Source of the DNA: Prevotella sp.
GTDB taxonomy: Bacteria; Bacteroidota; Bacteroidia; Bacteroidales; Bacteroidaceae
Assembly: GCA_017447515.1 (NCBI GenBank)
Contig: JAFSNG010000049.1
Span: forward strand, 1-64,000
DNA length: 64,000 bases
Direction of reading: 5' to 3'
Positions 35,144-43,186 of this stretch are shown here, piece by piece. The notes beneath the pieces were generated by a model. The model had not been told where the DNA came from, searched no databases, and was given only the letters and a program-made list of their open reading frames with translations. Both the position numbers and the translations under genes were made by a program. How positions within the stretch are numbered: position 1 is the stretch's first letter; each line of letters starts with the position of its first letter.

Positions 35144-35222
35144 GCGGCCGTGCGCATCAATGTGCGCGGCCGTGCTTATTATTGCGGGCGTGCGCGCTCA
35201 TCAATGCGAGCGCCCGCCCGCG
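35144..35222. other. pair of G+C-rich stem-loops with a shared loop
   Basis: GGCCGTGCGCAT (35146-35157) faces ATGTGCGCGGCC (35160-35171), and GCGGGCG (35184-35190) with GCGCTC (35194-35199) face GAGCGC (35208-35213) and CGCCCGC (35215-35221). Both hairpins carry ATCAATG at the tip. They stand out against the A+T-rich surroundings. Transcribed leftward from the box at 35289 they would form two strong RNA hairpins; no protein is encoded. Confidence 0.6.
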
Positions 35223-35288
35223 ACTGAGTTTTATACCTTGTATTCATTTACATGTCCCATGTTAACTATTGTTTCGCAAATTTATTTG

Positions 35289-35296
35289 CAAAGATA
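35289..35296 (-). promoter_or_regulatory. leftward promoter box TATCTTTG with no gene downstream
   Basis: CAAAGATA on the plus strand. The nearest leftward gene (fmt) starts 413 bases away and has its own box. A transcript from here would cross the two stem-loops and repeat copy 2. Confidence 0.45.
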
Positions 35297-35318
35297 CGAA
35301 AAAATGAAGAAAATTTGC

Positions 35319-35326
35319 TACCTTTG
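35319..35326 (+). promoter_or_regulatory. promoter box TACCTTTG for the Y-family polymerase
   Basis: TAnnTTTG box 27 bases before ATG 35354. It excludes the longer open frame that starts at 35252. Confidence 0.75.
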
Positions 35327-35353
35327 TGCCAAGTTTTAACAAAACATGAAAGT

Positions 35354-36865
35354 ATGCCAGAGCAGCGGACATATATAGCCATCGACCTGAAGTCGTTCTA
35401 TGCTTCGGTGGAGTGTGTGGACAGAGGGCTTGACCCGCTGACCACCAACCTCGTGGTGGCAGATGTGAGCCGCACGGAGAAAACAATATGTCTGGCTGTG
35501 TCGCCATCGCTGAAAGCATACGGCATCGGTGGAAGGGCGCGACTCTTCGAGGTGGTGCAACGGATGCGTGAGGTGAACTTCGAGCGTCAGAGCAAGGCGC
35601 CTGGTCATCGCCTGATGGGCAAATCCACATCGGACATAGAATTGAAACAGCATCCGGACTGGGCTGTTGACTATATCGCCGCACCGCCTCAGATGGCACA
35701 CTACATCGAGGTCAGCTCGAAGATTTACAGCATCTATCTGAAGTATATTGCGCCAGAGGACATCCATGTGTATTCTATCGATGAGGTGATTATGGACGTG
35801 ACGGCTTATCTTGGCAGTTATAAGATGACTGCCCATGAGTTGGCAATGAAGATGATTCGCGACGTGCTGAGCCAGACGGGCATTACTGCTACGGCTGGCA
35901 TCGGAACGAACATGTATCTCTGTAAGGTGGCAATGGATATTGTGGCCAAGAAGATGCCTGCCGACAAGGACGGTGTGCGAATTGCCGAACTGGATGAGAT
36001 GTCGTATCGCCGTGAGCTTTGGGACTATCGCCCGATAACGAAATTCTGGAGAGTGGGACGCGGTATTGCCGAGAAGTTGGCCCTGTATGGCGTTGACACC
36101 ATGGGCAAGCTGGCGCGAATGTCTGTGCAGAATGAGGAAGCACTCTATCGGCTTTTCGGCGTGAATGCAGAGCTGCTGATAGACCATGCCTGGGGCTGGG
36201 AACCATGTACGATGGAGGCGGTAAAGGCATACCGGCCAGAAACGAACTCCTTCAGTAGCGGACAGGTGTTGCAGGAACCTTACGATGCAAAGAAGGCTCG
36301 TGTGGTGATACAGGAAATGGCTGAGGGAATGGCGCTCGACCTGGTATCGAAGCGGTTAGTGACAGATCAGCTGGTATTGACCGTAGGTTATGATGCAGAG
36401 AACCTGACACGTCCTGAAATTTGCGAGAAATATCATGGCGAGATTACCAACAACTATTACGGCAAGGCTGTGCCTAAACACGCCCATGGCACGTTCAACT
36501 TCGAGAAACCCACATCCTCATCGAGGCAAATCATGGATGGTGCTGCTGAACTCTTTGACCGCTGTGTGAATCCAGACTTGCTCGTTCGCAGGTTGAACCT
36601 GACCACGAACCATGTGGTAACGGAGGCATCCGTCGCTGCAAAGGGAAATGCGCCCCAGCAGCTCGACCTATTTACTGACTACGAGGCTTTGGAAAAGCAG
36701 AAGCAGGAGGAAAAGGCAAAACGCGACAAGGAGCGCCGGATGCAGGAAGCACAATTGAAAATCAAACAGCGTTTCGGCAAGAATGCCATCCTCCGCGGTC
36801 TGAACTTCGAGGAGGGTGCCACCGCCAAAGAGCGCAACAAACAGATTGGAGGACATAAGGCTTAA
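35354..36865 (+). CDS. Y-family DNA polymerase, UvrX/DinB-like
   Basis: A 503-residue translesion polymerase. The palm motifs are 'YIAIDLKSFYASVE' (first metal Asp) and 'HVYSIDEVIMDVT' (SIDE box). 'GITATAGIGTNMYLCKVAMD' and the helix-hairpin-helix 'KFWRVGRGIAEKLALYGVD' follow. 'QQLDLF' near residue 435 is a clamp-binding motif. The C-terminal tail is a charged helix. Length and details resemble the UvrX/UmuC-like branch common in Firmicutes, where it is paired with a YolD-like protein, as here. It would copy past DNA damage. Start 35354 is fixed by the promoter at 35319. Confidence 0.9.
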   Translation: MPEQRTYIAIDLKSFYASVECVDRGLDPLTTNLVVADVSRTEKTICLAVSPSLKAYGIGGRARLFEVVQRMREVNFERQSKAPGHRLMGKSTSDIELKQHPDWAVDYIAAPPQMAHYIEVSSKIYSIYLKYIAPEDIHVYSIDEVIMDVTAYLGSYKMTAHELAMKMIRDVLSQTGITATAGIGTNMYLCKVAMDIVAKKMPADKDGVRIAELDEMSYRRELWDYRPITKFWRVGRGIAEKLALYGVDTMGKLARMSVQNEEALYRLFGVNAELLIDHAWGWEPCTMEAVKAYRPETNSFSSGQVLQEPYDAKKARVVIQEMAEGMALDLVSKRLVTDQLVLTVGYDAENLTRPEICEKYHGEITNNYYGKAVPKHAHGTFNFEKPTSSSRQIMDGAAELFDRCVNPDLLVRRLNLTTNHVVTEASVAAKGNAPQQLDLFTDYEALEKQKQEEKAKRDKERRMQEAQLKIKQRFGKNAILRGLNFEEGATAKERNKQIGGHKA

Positions 36866-36893
36866 AGTGAAGAGTGAAAAATGAAGAGTGAAG
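36866..36893. repeat. 7-base tandem array (AGTGAAG x4) across a start codon
   Basis: AGTGAAG, AGTGAAA, AATGAAG and AGTGAAG directly follow the polymerase stop codon. The third unit supplies the ATG (36881) of the YolD-like gene. Confidence 0.75.
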
Positions 36894-37078
36894 AATTTGC
36901 TACCGCCCAAAAGTATGCGGATATAATAGACATGCCACACCACGTCTCGAAGCGTCACCCGCAGATGTCGATGTGGAACCGTGCAGCCCAGTTTGCACCT
37001 TTCGCCGCATTGACTGGCTACGATGATGCCATTAAAGATACGGCACAGGAAACGACCAATAGTTATATCAACGATTAA
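36881..37078 (+). CDS. YolD-like partner of the Y-family polymerase
   Basis: A 65-residue protein. '[20 protein letters not shown]' then [20 protein letters not shown] is a motif I know from YolD-like proteins encoded next to UvrX/UmuC-type polymerases in Firmicutes; YolD is structurally related to UmuD-type partners. The 15-base gap to the polymerase, made of a 7-base array, suggests one transcript. No Shine-Dalgarno sequence other than GAAG of the array is visible. Confidence 0.82.
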   Translation: MKSEEFATAQKYADIIDMPHHVSKRHPQMSMWNRAAQFAPFAALTGYDDAIKDTAQETTNSYIND

Positions 37079-37378
37079 CTAAATCACCTCGATATAGAAA
37101 CTGAACGGACGGAAACCATCGTTGCAGCTGATCATCGCACTCATCGGGTTCTTCATCCATCCGTCGTAGAAGTTGCCCTCGCCTCGGGCCAGCGACTCCA
37201 CAAACTCGCGCATGGAATACCATGCTGAAGGACACATTCCTTCCGGTTGCTGGCCGTTGATGGAAACCCACTGCTGGCCCTCCCTGACATCACAGGTGTG
37301 CTCAATCGGGTTCTCGTATTTCGTCATCAAATCCTCATAGACCGTCTGGCGAATGGCTGTAATTCGTACTTTGTTCAT
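37079..37378 (-). CDS. TIGR04076-family small protein
   Basis: A 99-residue protein. 'KVRITAIRQTVYEDLMTKYE' at the start and 'PEGMCPSAWYSMREFVESLA' then GEGNFYDGWM..ISCNDGFRPFSFY match the TIGR04076 family (conserved Cys and CNDG-RPV-like end). Function unknown. It lies 10 bases after the CcsA gene on the same strand and touches the YolD-like gene end to end. Confidence 0.82.
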   Translation of the reverse strand: MNKVRITAIRQTVYEDLMTKYENPIEHTCDVREGQQWVSINGQQPEGMCPSAWYSMREFVESLARGEGNFYDGWMKNPMSAMISCNDGFRPFSFYIEVI

Positions 37379-37388
37379 TTATGATGAA

Positions 37389-38801
37389 TTATTTGGTGCT
37401 ATATGTGTGTACGCTCGAACCTTGGGCGGAGGGGAGGTAATTGATGCCCCACCAACACATCTGTAGGAGCACAAACGAACCGATGAGCATCCAGAGGGCC
37501 AGGCGATTGGCTTTTGGCTCTTGGCTCTTGGCTCTTGGCGTCAGACGGTAGTGGATGTAGATGAGGTAGGCGAGCCAGGTAATGGCAGCCCACGTTTCCT
37601 TGGGGTCCCACGACCAGTAGTGGCCCCAGGCTTCCTTGGCCCAGAGTGCGCCGATGAGCATGCCGATGGTGAGGAAGGCAAGGCTGACATAGACGAGGTC
37701 GTCGGACAGTTTCCACCAGGCAATGACGACAGCTACGCCTAGCAGGGTGTAGGCGAAGATATAGACAAAGACGTGGGGTGCAAACCAGGGGCTCTGCAGG
37801 GCAGGCACCAGCGTCTTGGTGTTGTAACTGTCGAAGAAGAAATAGGCGAAGAGGGATGCGAAGACAAAGAGCCCGAAGTATATCCAGAGTGCCTTACCGG
37901 TAGCATTTTTCAATCTGCGCCACAATACCATCAGCGTCATCAGTGCCGCTCCCGCCAACATCATGTAGAAGCCCGTATATACCCAAGGCAGCCATGGGTC
38001 GCTGACGAGTTCGAGTATTGAAATCTGACTCTGGGCACCCGCCTGTGTGTCGTAGCCGTACTGGTAGATTTTCCAGCCGTCAACCTCATAGGGTTTGTTC
38101 ACGTCGATAGTGGTCTCGATATTCTTGCCCGATTTGGTCAGGATTTGAATCTCGGAGGCATAGCGCTTAGGGTGGCCGTCATCGTAGGTTTCCATGATAA
38201 ACTTCTTCAGTTCGATGGCTATCGGCATCTCCTTGATGGCACCACTCTGTTCCAGTGCGCGCCACTCAGGCTCACCCACCCCACAAATCATCTTTACGCG
38301 CTGGATATCGGCACTGCCGAGGGTAGCCGTAGTAAGGGCGATGAAGAGGCCCAAGTGATTCAGCAGAAAGAGAATGTCATTGACCATCGATCCCTGACCT
38401 CTGAATATTTTGCGTAATCTGTGGTGGATGGTGAGTCCCAGAATCACTGTGATATACACATAGATGAGCACGAACGGCCAAAACGACAGCATGTTGTTCA
38501 ACCATGTACCGTTAACTTGCTGGCGCGTTACGCCCATAATGATGGTTAGCGCTACAGCATACACCATTGCCGGGACGGCTGCCTGATACGTCGTCATCCA
38601 TTGGAAGGCATATACTTTATTTCGCAGGTACACCATTGCTGTCAGCATCACAAGGAAGCCTGCCAGCACAATGCCGTTAGCAGGCCACGTAAATGCATCC
38701 CACACTACAGGACCGACGCTCAGTTGCAGCGCTAGTCCTGCAAGGATAAGGCCTCCTCCGATAAGGAAGCCTTCTTTCATAGTCCATGGTTTATTCCACA
38801 T
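37389..38801 (-). CDS. ccsA: cytochrome c biogenesis protein, ResB/CcsA-like fusion
   Basis: A 470-residue membrane protein with about 12 transmembrane helices. The C-terminal half is CcsA/ResC: 'WGHYWSWDPKETWAAITWL' is the WWD heme-binding motif, with flanking His residues ('FAPHVFVYIFAY', 'YLIYIHYRL'). The N-terminal half (four helices and a periplasmic loop around residues 170-260) looks like a reduced ResB part ('YEVDGWKIYQYGYDTQAG'). Together they handle heme transfer to c-type cytochromes, here probably for NrfHA-type nitrite reductase (inference). The region between the last helices is encoded by a 7-base tandem array. Confidence 0.88.
   Translation of the reverse strand: MWNKPWTMKEGFLIGGGLILAGLALQLSVGPVVWDAFTWPANGIVLAGFLVMLTAMVYLRNKVYAFQWMTTYQAAVPAMVYAVALTIIMGVTRQQVNGTWLNNMLSFWPFVLIYVYITVILGLTIHHRLRKIFRGQGSMVNDILFLLNHLGLFIALTTATLGSADIQRVKMICGVGEPEWRALEQSGAIKEMPIAIELKKFIMETYDDGHPKRYASEIQILTKSGKNIETTIDVNKPYEVDGWKIYQYGYDTQAGAQSQISILELVSDPWLPWVYTGFYMMLAGAALMTLMVLWRRLKNATGKALWIYFGLFVFASLFAYFFFDSYNTKTLVPALQSPWFAPHVFVYIFAYTLLGVAVVIAWWKLSDDLVYVSLAFLTIGMLIGALWAKEAWGHYWSWDPKETWAAITWLAYLIYIHYRLTPRAKSQEPKANRLALWMLIGSFVLLQMCWWGINYLPSAQGSSVHTYSTK
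37512..37539. repeat. 7-base tandem array inside ccsA (TCTTGGC x4)
   Basis: TTTTGGC then three TCTTGGC units, plus a weaker GATTGGC at 37505-37511. On the minus strand they encode RAKSQEPKAN, the cytoplasmic loop before the last helix. A one-unit change would shift the frame. Confidence 0.8.
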
Positions 38802-38841
38802 TCATGTTTACTATTTAATCGATTACTACTGATTACGGCAA

Positions 38842-38849
38842 CAAAGATA
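38842..38849 (-). promoter_or_regulatory. promoter box TATCTTTG (minus strand) for ccsA
   Basis: CAAAGATA on the plus strand, 41 bases upstream of the ccsA start. Confidence 0.7.
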
Positions 38850-38956
38850 AGGATATTATTGCAAACAAACAAGTTTTTTCTACTTTTTCTGCATCTTTAT
38901 AGATAAAAACGGATTAAAAAAACTGGTGTTTATTTTTTTGTTACAGAAAAAATGAT

Positions 38957-38964
38957 TATCTTTG
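38957..38964 (+). promoter_or_regulatory. promoter box TATCTTTG for the NUDIX gene
   Basis: TAnnTTTG box 49 bases before the ATG at 39013; TTTG at 38937-38940 may act as the -33 element. Confidence 0.7.
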
Positions 38965-39012
38965 TCGCCTAAATTGCAATAGCGTATAAAGTAACAATAT
39001 CTTTAGGGTATC

Positions 39013-39522
39013 ATGGATAATCAGGAAGAAATATTTCCGATAGTAGATGAAGAAGGAAGAGTAACAGGTTCTGCCACACGGGGCGAGTGTCATAGTGGCT
39101 CAAAGCTGCTGCACCCCGTCGTTCATCTGCATGTGTTCAATTCCAAGGGCGAAATCTATCTGCAACGCCGGCCTGACTGGAAGGATATACAGCCCGAAAA
39201 ATGGGACACTGCCGTTGGAGGGCATATTGATTACGGTGAAACCCCTGAAGAGGCTTTACGTCGTGAAGTGCGTGAAGAGTTGGACATCACCGACTTCGTG
39301 CCTGAACCCATCGACAAGTATGTGTTTGAAAGCAAGCGCGAGAAGGAACTGGTATATGTGAATCGTACTGTTTACGATGGTGAGATACGACCATCTGCTG
39401 AGGAGCTGGATGGTGGCAGGTTTTGGACGATGCAGGAGATACGTGAGGCTATGGGTAAAGGTGTACTGACGCCCAACTTTGAGAGTGAGTTCAATAGGTG
39501 TATCATACGGTGTTCGAACTAA
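39013..39522 (+). CDS. NUDIX hydrolase, IPP-isomerase/YfcD-like
   Basis: A 169-residue NUDIX protein. The Nudix box is 'GHIDYGETPEEALRREVREE' (fully consensus), preceded by 'HPVVHLHVFNSKGEIYLQRR' and 'KWDTAVGGH', which place it with the YfcD/IDI-like branch. Substrate unknown. Single-gene unit convergent with the DUF1593 gene. Confidence 0.9.
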   Translation: MDNQEEIFPIVDEEGRVTGSATRGECHSGSKLLHPVVHLHVFNSKGEIYLQRRPDWKDIQPEKWDTAVGGHIDYGETPEEALRREVREELDITDFVPEPIDKYVFESKREKELVYVNRTVYDGEIRPSAEELDGGRFWTMQEIREAMGKGVLTPNFESEFNRCIIRCSN

Positions 39523-39598
39523 GTCCCAGCCAACAGTAGAGTGCAAGGAGTGCAGCCGTCAGATTGTGACCTGCATGGAGTGCAACGCTATACCAGAT

Positions 39599-40879
39599 TT
39601 ATTCTCTTAGCCATAGCCAGCGCTGGCCCCAGTCCTCCATAATCTCTTCACGGACGATGAGTTGGTTGCGGGCTCCTGCGCAGTCATGCCAGAAGTCGGC
39701 AGGGGCATAACTGTCCGTCCACCATTGCGAGCCAACTATATAGTCGGTTTCCTTAGCTGGGACATCCCACGTATTCTCAATGGTAATCTGACCCGTGATG
39801 GGTGCAAAACCCTTGATCGTTGAGGTAATGGTATAGTCGAGCGTACCCGTGTAATAGGTAGAATGGCGCAGAACGTAGAGGCCATTGCCTTTGTAGTAGC
39901 CTTTCCATTGCTGCTTGCGGATGTCGAGGGTGATGCAGGCAGAGTCGATAGCCACGTCAGGGCGCACAGGACCCTGCAGCTGCCACTCGATGATGCCGCA
40001 GATTTGAGCTGTATCCTTAGCGGTGGTTGCTCCGTAGAATACGCTGCGGGGTGTGCGACTACACTTCACGAACTTGCCGCCCCACGACTGTTGCTCGGGC
40101 TGCGTTGGATTTCCTTTCATCATATATAACAAGGAGGGGGTATCGCCCAATTTGGGATTGCCCTTGTAGTAGGCAGCAAAGTCGCGCCCCAGATGTCCGC
40201 TGTCCTTAATGAAGGTCTCGAAGAATCCCATATTGTACTTATCTTGGTTCTTAGAGTCGTAGATGAAGGCGCGATACGTTGTGTTGTTCTCAATCATCCA
40301 CAGATCGGGGAAGTGCTCGATGATATAGCAGTAGCCATTGACGCCCCACTTCTTGTTAGGTCCGCCAATCCAGTAGACGCGAATCTTCTTGGCAATATCG
40401 GGTGCGTCGTGCAGGGCCTGTGCTACGTCTTCCAAACAGCCCCATACCAGCACATAGAGGAGGCGAGAGTCGTTCTTCCGAGCCTGTTTTACTATCCACT
40501 CACTACCCTCCGTTGGTTCTCCATAGCCGCATGGAGGCAGTGCGTCTGTGCGTCCCTGCTTTACTAGCTTGCGCAGTTCTTTGGGAGTCATCAGTCCCTT
40601 TACGTGCTTCTTCAACCTGGGTAGGTCTTTCTCGTAGACATCAATCATTCTATAGATTTCGCTCGTGCTACCATCGCCAAACGAAGGTGACGACACAAGT
40701 CCTTCGAGATCGAACATTTCAGAGTACATCAGCAGATGTGCCAGCGACTGGTTGTCGTCAGGGTCTGTGCCGCCGATGTCGGTAGAGATTAACACACGAG
40801 GCTTAGCTACAGACTGTTGCTGTGCGCCTACAGGCAGCGTCAGCAGTACCAGCAGTACCGTAGATAGTAGTTTGTTCAT
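39599..40879 (-). CDS. secreted DUF1593 nucleoside-hydrolase-like protein
   Basis: A 426-residue protein with a signal peptide ending VGAQ. The N-terminal domain begins 'PRVLISTDIGGTDPDDNQSL', the Asp-rich calcium/substrate loop of inosine-uridine nucleoside hydrolase folds, followed by 'LLYVLVWGCLEDVAQALHDA' and 'VYWIGGPNKKWG'. The C-terminal 110 residues are beta-rich (DUF1593 C-terminal). Members sit in polysaccharide-use settings; the substrate is unknown and probably a glycoside. Confidence 0.87.
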   Translation of the reverse strand: MNKLLSTVLLVLLTLPVGAQQQSVAKPRVLISTDIGGTDPDDNQSLAHLLMYSEMFDLEGLVSSPSFGDGSTSEIYRMIDVYEKDLPRLKKHVKGLMTPKELRKLVKQGRTDALPPCGYGEPTEGSEWIVKQARKNDSRLLYVLVWGCLEDVAQALHDAPDIAKKIRVYWIGGPNKKWGVNGYCYIIEHFPDLWMIENNTTYRAFIYDSKNQDKYNMGFFETFIKDSGHLGRDFAAYYKGNPKLGDTPSLLYMMKGNPTQPEQQSWGGKFVKCSRTPRSVFYGATTAKDTAQICGIIEWQLQGPVRPDVAIDSACITLDIRKQQWKGYYKGNGLYVLRHSTYYTGTLDYTITSTIKGFAPITGQITIENTWDVPAKETDYIVGSQWWTDSYAPADFWHDCAGARNQLIVREEIMEDWGQRWLWLRE

Positions 40880-40908
40880 TGTTAACTTGTTTTTGTGAAA
40901 TACTGCTG

Positions 40909-40916
40909 CAAATATA
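40909..40916 (-). promoter_or_regulatory. promoter box TATATTTG (minus strand)
   Basis: CAAATATA on the plus strand, 30 bases upstream of the DUF1593 gene. Confidence 0.65.
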
Positions 40917-40999
40917 CATAATAAATTCCAAAGTGCGATGATTTTGCCTTGGGATTTATGATTTATTGGGGAAATACCGTCTATGACGTCCCCATCAGG

Positions 41000-41590
41000 T
41001 TACGCAAGGGAAAGCATCTTTTCGGCCAACGGCACATACCACTCACAGACATCCTCTGCCGTCGGGGTATGAGCGCCGGGGAAGTGGAACGAGCGGTTGT
41101 AGTGCAGCAAGAAGAGCGGCTCAAAATGAGCCAGCGTGTCCTGTTCGCCGAACAAACCCCAGATGCGGTCTTGGAAATCTGGACGGCAACAGTCAAATTG
41201 GATGGCCTCCATTTCGGCAAACTCCTCAATCAAGACTTCATCAATGACAAAGTTCTGGTTACCGTCCTTTCGTGGCGACTTGTACTGATGCTCGCCAATG
41301 CGCTGCTTCAGGAACTCCGTCATCCTGAAATGCGGATTGCCCAACAAGGCCGGAATGCCCGCGACGGGAGCCACCATCTGAGCATAGAAAGCCCCACAGC
41401 TGTTGCCAATCAGGAGGTCAGGCTGTTCACGGTTTATCAACTCGCGAATGAATCTAACTGCCTCCTTCGGGTGCATCGGCAAATCGGGCGTTATCACCTC
41501 TGCACGTCCCTCGAAAGCCTCGTGCAGAGCCACCGCCGGTATACACTGGCCACTGGCATAGAATCCGTGCAGGAACAATATCTTCTTCAT
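41000..41590 (-). CDS. YqiA-like small alpha/beta hydrolase
   Basis: A 196-residue protein. ATG 41590 gives 'MKKILFLHGFYASGQCIPAV' and is preceded by a promoter box at 41611-41618, so the longer open frame to 41653 is not used. 'LLIGNSCGAFYAQMVA' is the nucleophile elbow (GNSCG with Ser), 'LFGEQDTL' holds the acid, and 'FPGAHTPT' the His. UPF0227/YqiA-type esterases of this size act on acyl esters; the target is unknown. Confidence 0.83.
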   Translation of the reverse strand: MKKILFLHGFYASGQCIPAVALHEAFEGRAEVITPDLPMHPKEAVRFIRELINREQPDLLIGNSCGAFYAQMVAPVAGIPALLGNPHFRMTEFLKQRIGEHQYKSPRKDGNQNFVIDEVLIEEFAEMEAIQFDCCRPDFQDRIWGLFGEQDTLAHFEPLFLLHYNRSFHFPGAHTPTAEDVCEWYVPLAEKMLSLA

Positions 41591-41610
41591 AAAACATATT
41601 AAATCATCCG

Positions 41611-41618
41611 CAAAATTA
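41611..41618 (-). promoter_or_regulatory. promoter box TAATTTTG (minus strand)
   Basis: CAAAATTA on the plus strand, 20 bases from ATG 41590. Confidence 0.65.
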
Positions 41619-41639
41619 GCTATTTTCATCTTTTTTTCG

Positions 41640-41647
41640 TACTTTTG
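41640..41647 (+). promoter_or_regulatory. promoter box TACTTTTG (plus strand)
   Basis: TAnnTTTG box about 90 bases before ATG 41738, back to back with the box at 41611. Confidence 0.7.
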
Positions 41648-41737
41648 CACCAAATTATTAGGATAGTTTATGAAAGATTCGAAAAGATTCGCTTTACGCT
41701 GCAGATACGTTTCATATATTTAATATATCAAAATACA

Positions 41738-43186
41738 ATGAGAAGAATAGAAATACTATTTATGATGCTGTGCGCTGTTATTGCAGTGCGTGCACAGATT
41801 AACGAAGGCCTTCATTGGTATAACGGACAAATCACCTTCACAGCACGTAACATCGAGAACAAAAATGTGTTGATGGAAGCCATGGACGAAGGCGAGGAAC
41901 ATGAGTTTGTCCTGCGCTACGTGAAGGAGATGAACCCGAATCACCAAGTCTATCGCACAGCCAACGGCACTCATGACTATGTGAACCTATATGGTGTCGG
42001 CAATACCGTGCGCCATAAGAAGGCCGAAGGCTTGGATGTGCTCTGCTTCTACGACGATAAGAATCGTCTGGCAGCGGTCATTTCAGGCGAGAAGGAGTGG
42101 GACGCGGAGAAGCTGAACAAGTCGCGCTGGCTGAGTCAGTATATCGGCGAATATACAACTGAGGAAGAGAATGAGGTTGAGCAATGCCTTGTCTGGACGT
42201 GGGAGAGCCTTAGTTTCAATGGCATCATCTATCCTTACGACATCATCACCTTCAACGGACGTGTGACGGGCTACATCGCCATCAAACCCGTGGAAGGCTC
42301 AACCAATGAGTTGGAGGGGACGTGGGAGGTGGTGCCAACACTGAAAGGTTTTCATCTCTACGCCGTCAATACTGAGACGGGCAACATGCCATGGGAGTGG
42401 CAGCGCACTGGCGTTAAGTACGAACTTGTCGAGTCAGATCCAAATGTAGGACGCTTCTTCTATGCCAGCACCACACTGCTTAACGACCATCAGTTCAGTT
42501 CCTTCGACAAATCCACGCTCCGCATCATGCGTAACGCCATACTTGCCCGTCACGGCTACCGTTTCCAGTCGAAGGATCTGCAGGAATATTTCGCCAACGA
42601 ACCTTGGTACAAACCTGCCGCCTCGAACGACGGCATTCGCCTGTCGTTCATTGAACAGCTCAACGTCGAACTCATCAAACAGATGGAAGATGGAATAACA
42701 GCGGAAGAAACGGTTGAGCATCGCAAGAAATATCATTTCGAATACCAGCTTGTCAAGGATGATGACGGCCTGTACGGAAGCATCGTCGTAAAGGGTCGTG
42801 AGGCTGGCGATAACAACCGCGTCTTCGAGTGCAAGCATGAATTGGCGGATCCACAAAGCGATGACTCGGGATCAGATACCGATTGGATAAACGATACAGA
42901 GGATATCAACTTCGACGGAATCCCCGATCTTCAGATATTCCTGATGTGTTATACCAGGGGACAGGTAGCACGGAAATTTGCTGCCTATGTCTGGACTTCC
43001 AGAGGGCAGTTTGAAGAGGTGGAGCAGTGGACGGATCTCTGCAATCCCGAGATACATTCAGAAAACCAAACTATCACCGAAAACTACCGCAGCGATATCA
43101 ATGAACGCACCTACAACACCTACAAATGGAATGGTGACAAACTGGAACTAATCAACACACGAAAAGGAAAATTCTTCGGCGAATGA
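41738..43186 (+). CDS. secreted YARHG-domain protein
   Basis: A 482-residue protein with a signal peptide (MRRIEILFMMLCAVIAVRAQ). ATG 41738 is the only start that gives it. Residues 285-330 are a YARHG domain ('STLRIMRNAILARHGYRFQS', then 'LQEYFANEPWYKP'), a short module found on bacterial envelope proteins and thought to act outside the membrane. The N- and C-terminal parts are beta-rich with no named domain. First gene of a three-gene run; its stop overlaps the next start (ATGA at 43183). Confidence 0.85.
   Translation: MRRIEILFMMLCAVIAVRAQINEGLHWYNGQITFTARNIENKNVLMEAMDEGEEHEFVLRYVKEMNPNHQVYRTANGTHDYVNLYGVGNTVRHKKAEGLDVLCFYDDKNRLAAVISGEKEWDAEKLNKSRWLSQYIGEYTTEEENEVEQCLVWTWESLSFNGIIYPYDIITFNGRVTGYIAIKPVEGSTNELEGTWEVVPTLKGFHLYAVNTETGNMPWEWQRTGVKYELVESDPNVGRFFYASTTLLNDHQFSSFDKSTLRIMRNAILARHGYRFQSKDLQEYFANEPWYKPAASNDGIRLSFIEQLNVELIKQMEDGITAEETVEHRKKYHFEYQLVKDDDGLYGSIVVKGREAGDNNRVFECKHELADPQSDDSGSDTDWINDTEDINFDGIPDLQIFLMCYTRGQVARKFAAYVWTSRGQFEEVEQWTDLCNPEIHSENQTITENYRSDINERTYNTYKWNGDKLELINTRKGKFFGE

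Noticed and set aside
34936..35160. 74-codon frame on the minus strand over repeat copy 2
   Set aside because: Its sequence is mostly the dispersed repeat; the other repeat copy has a stop codon in that frame.
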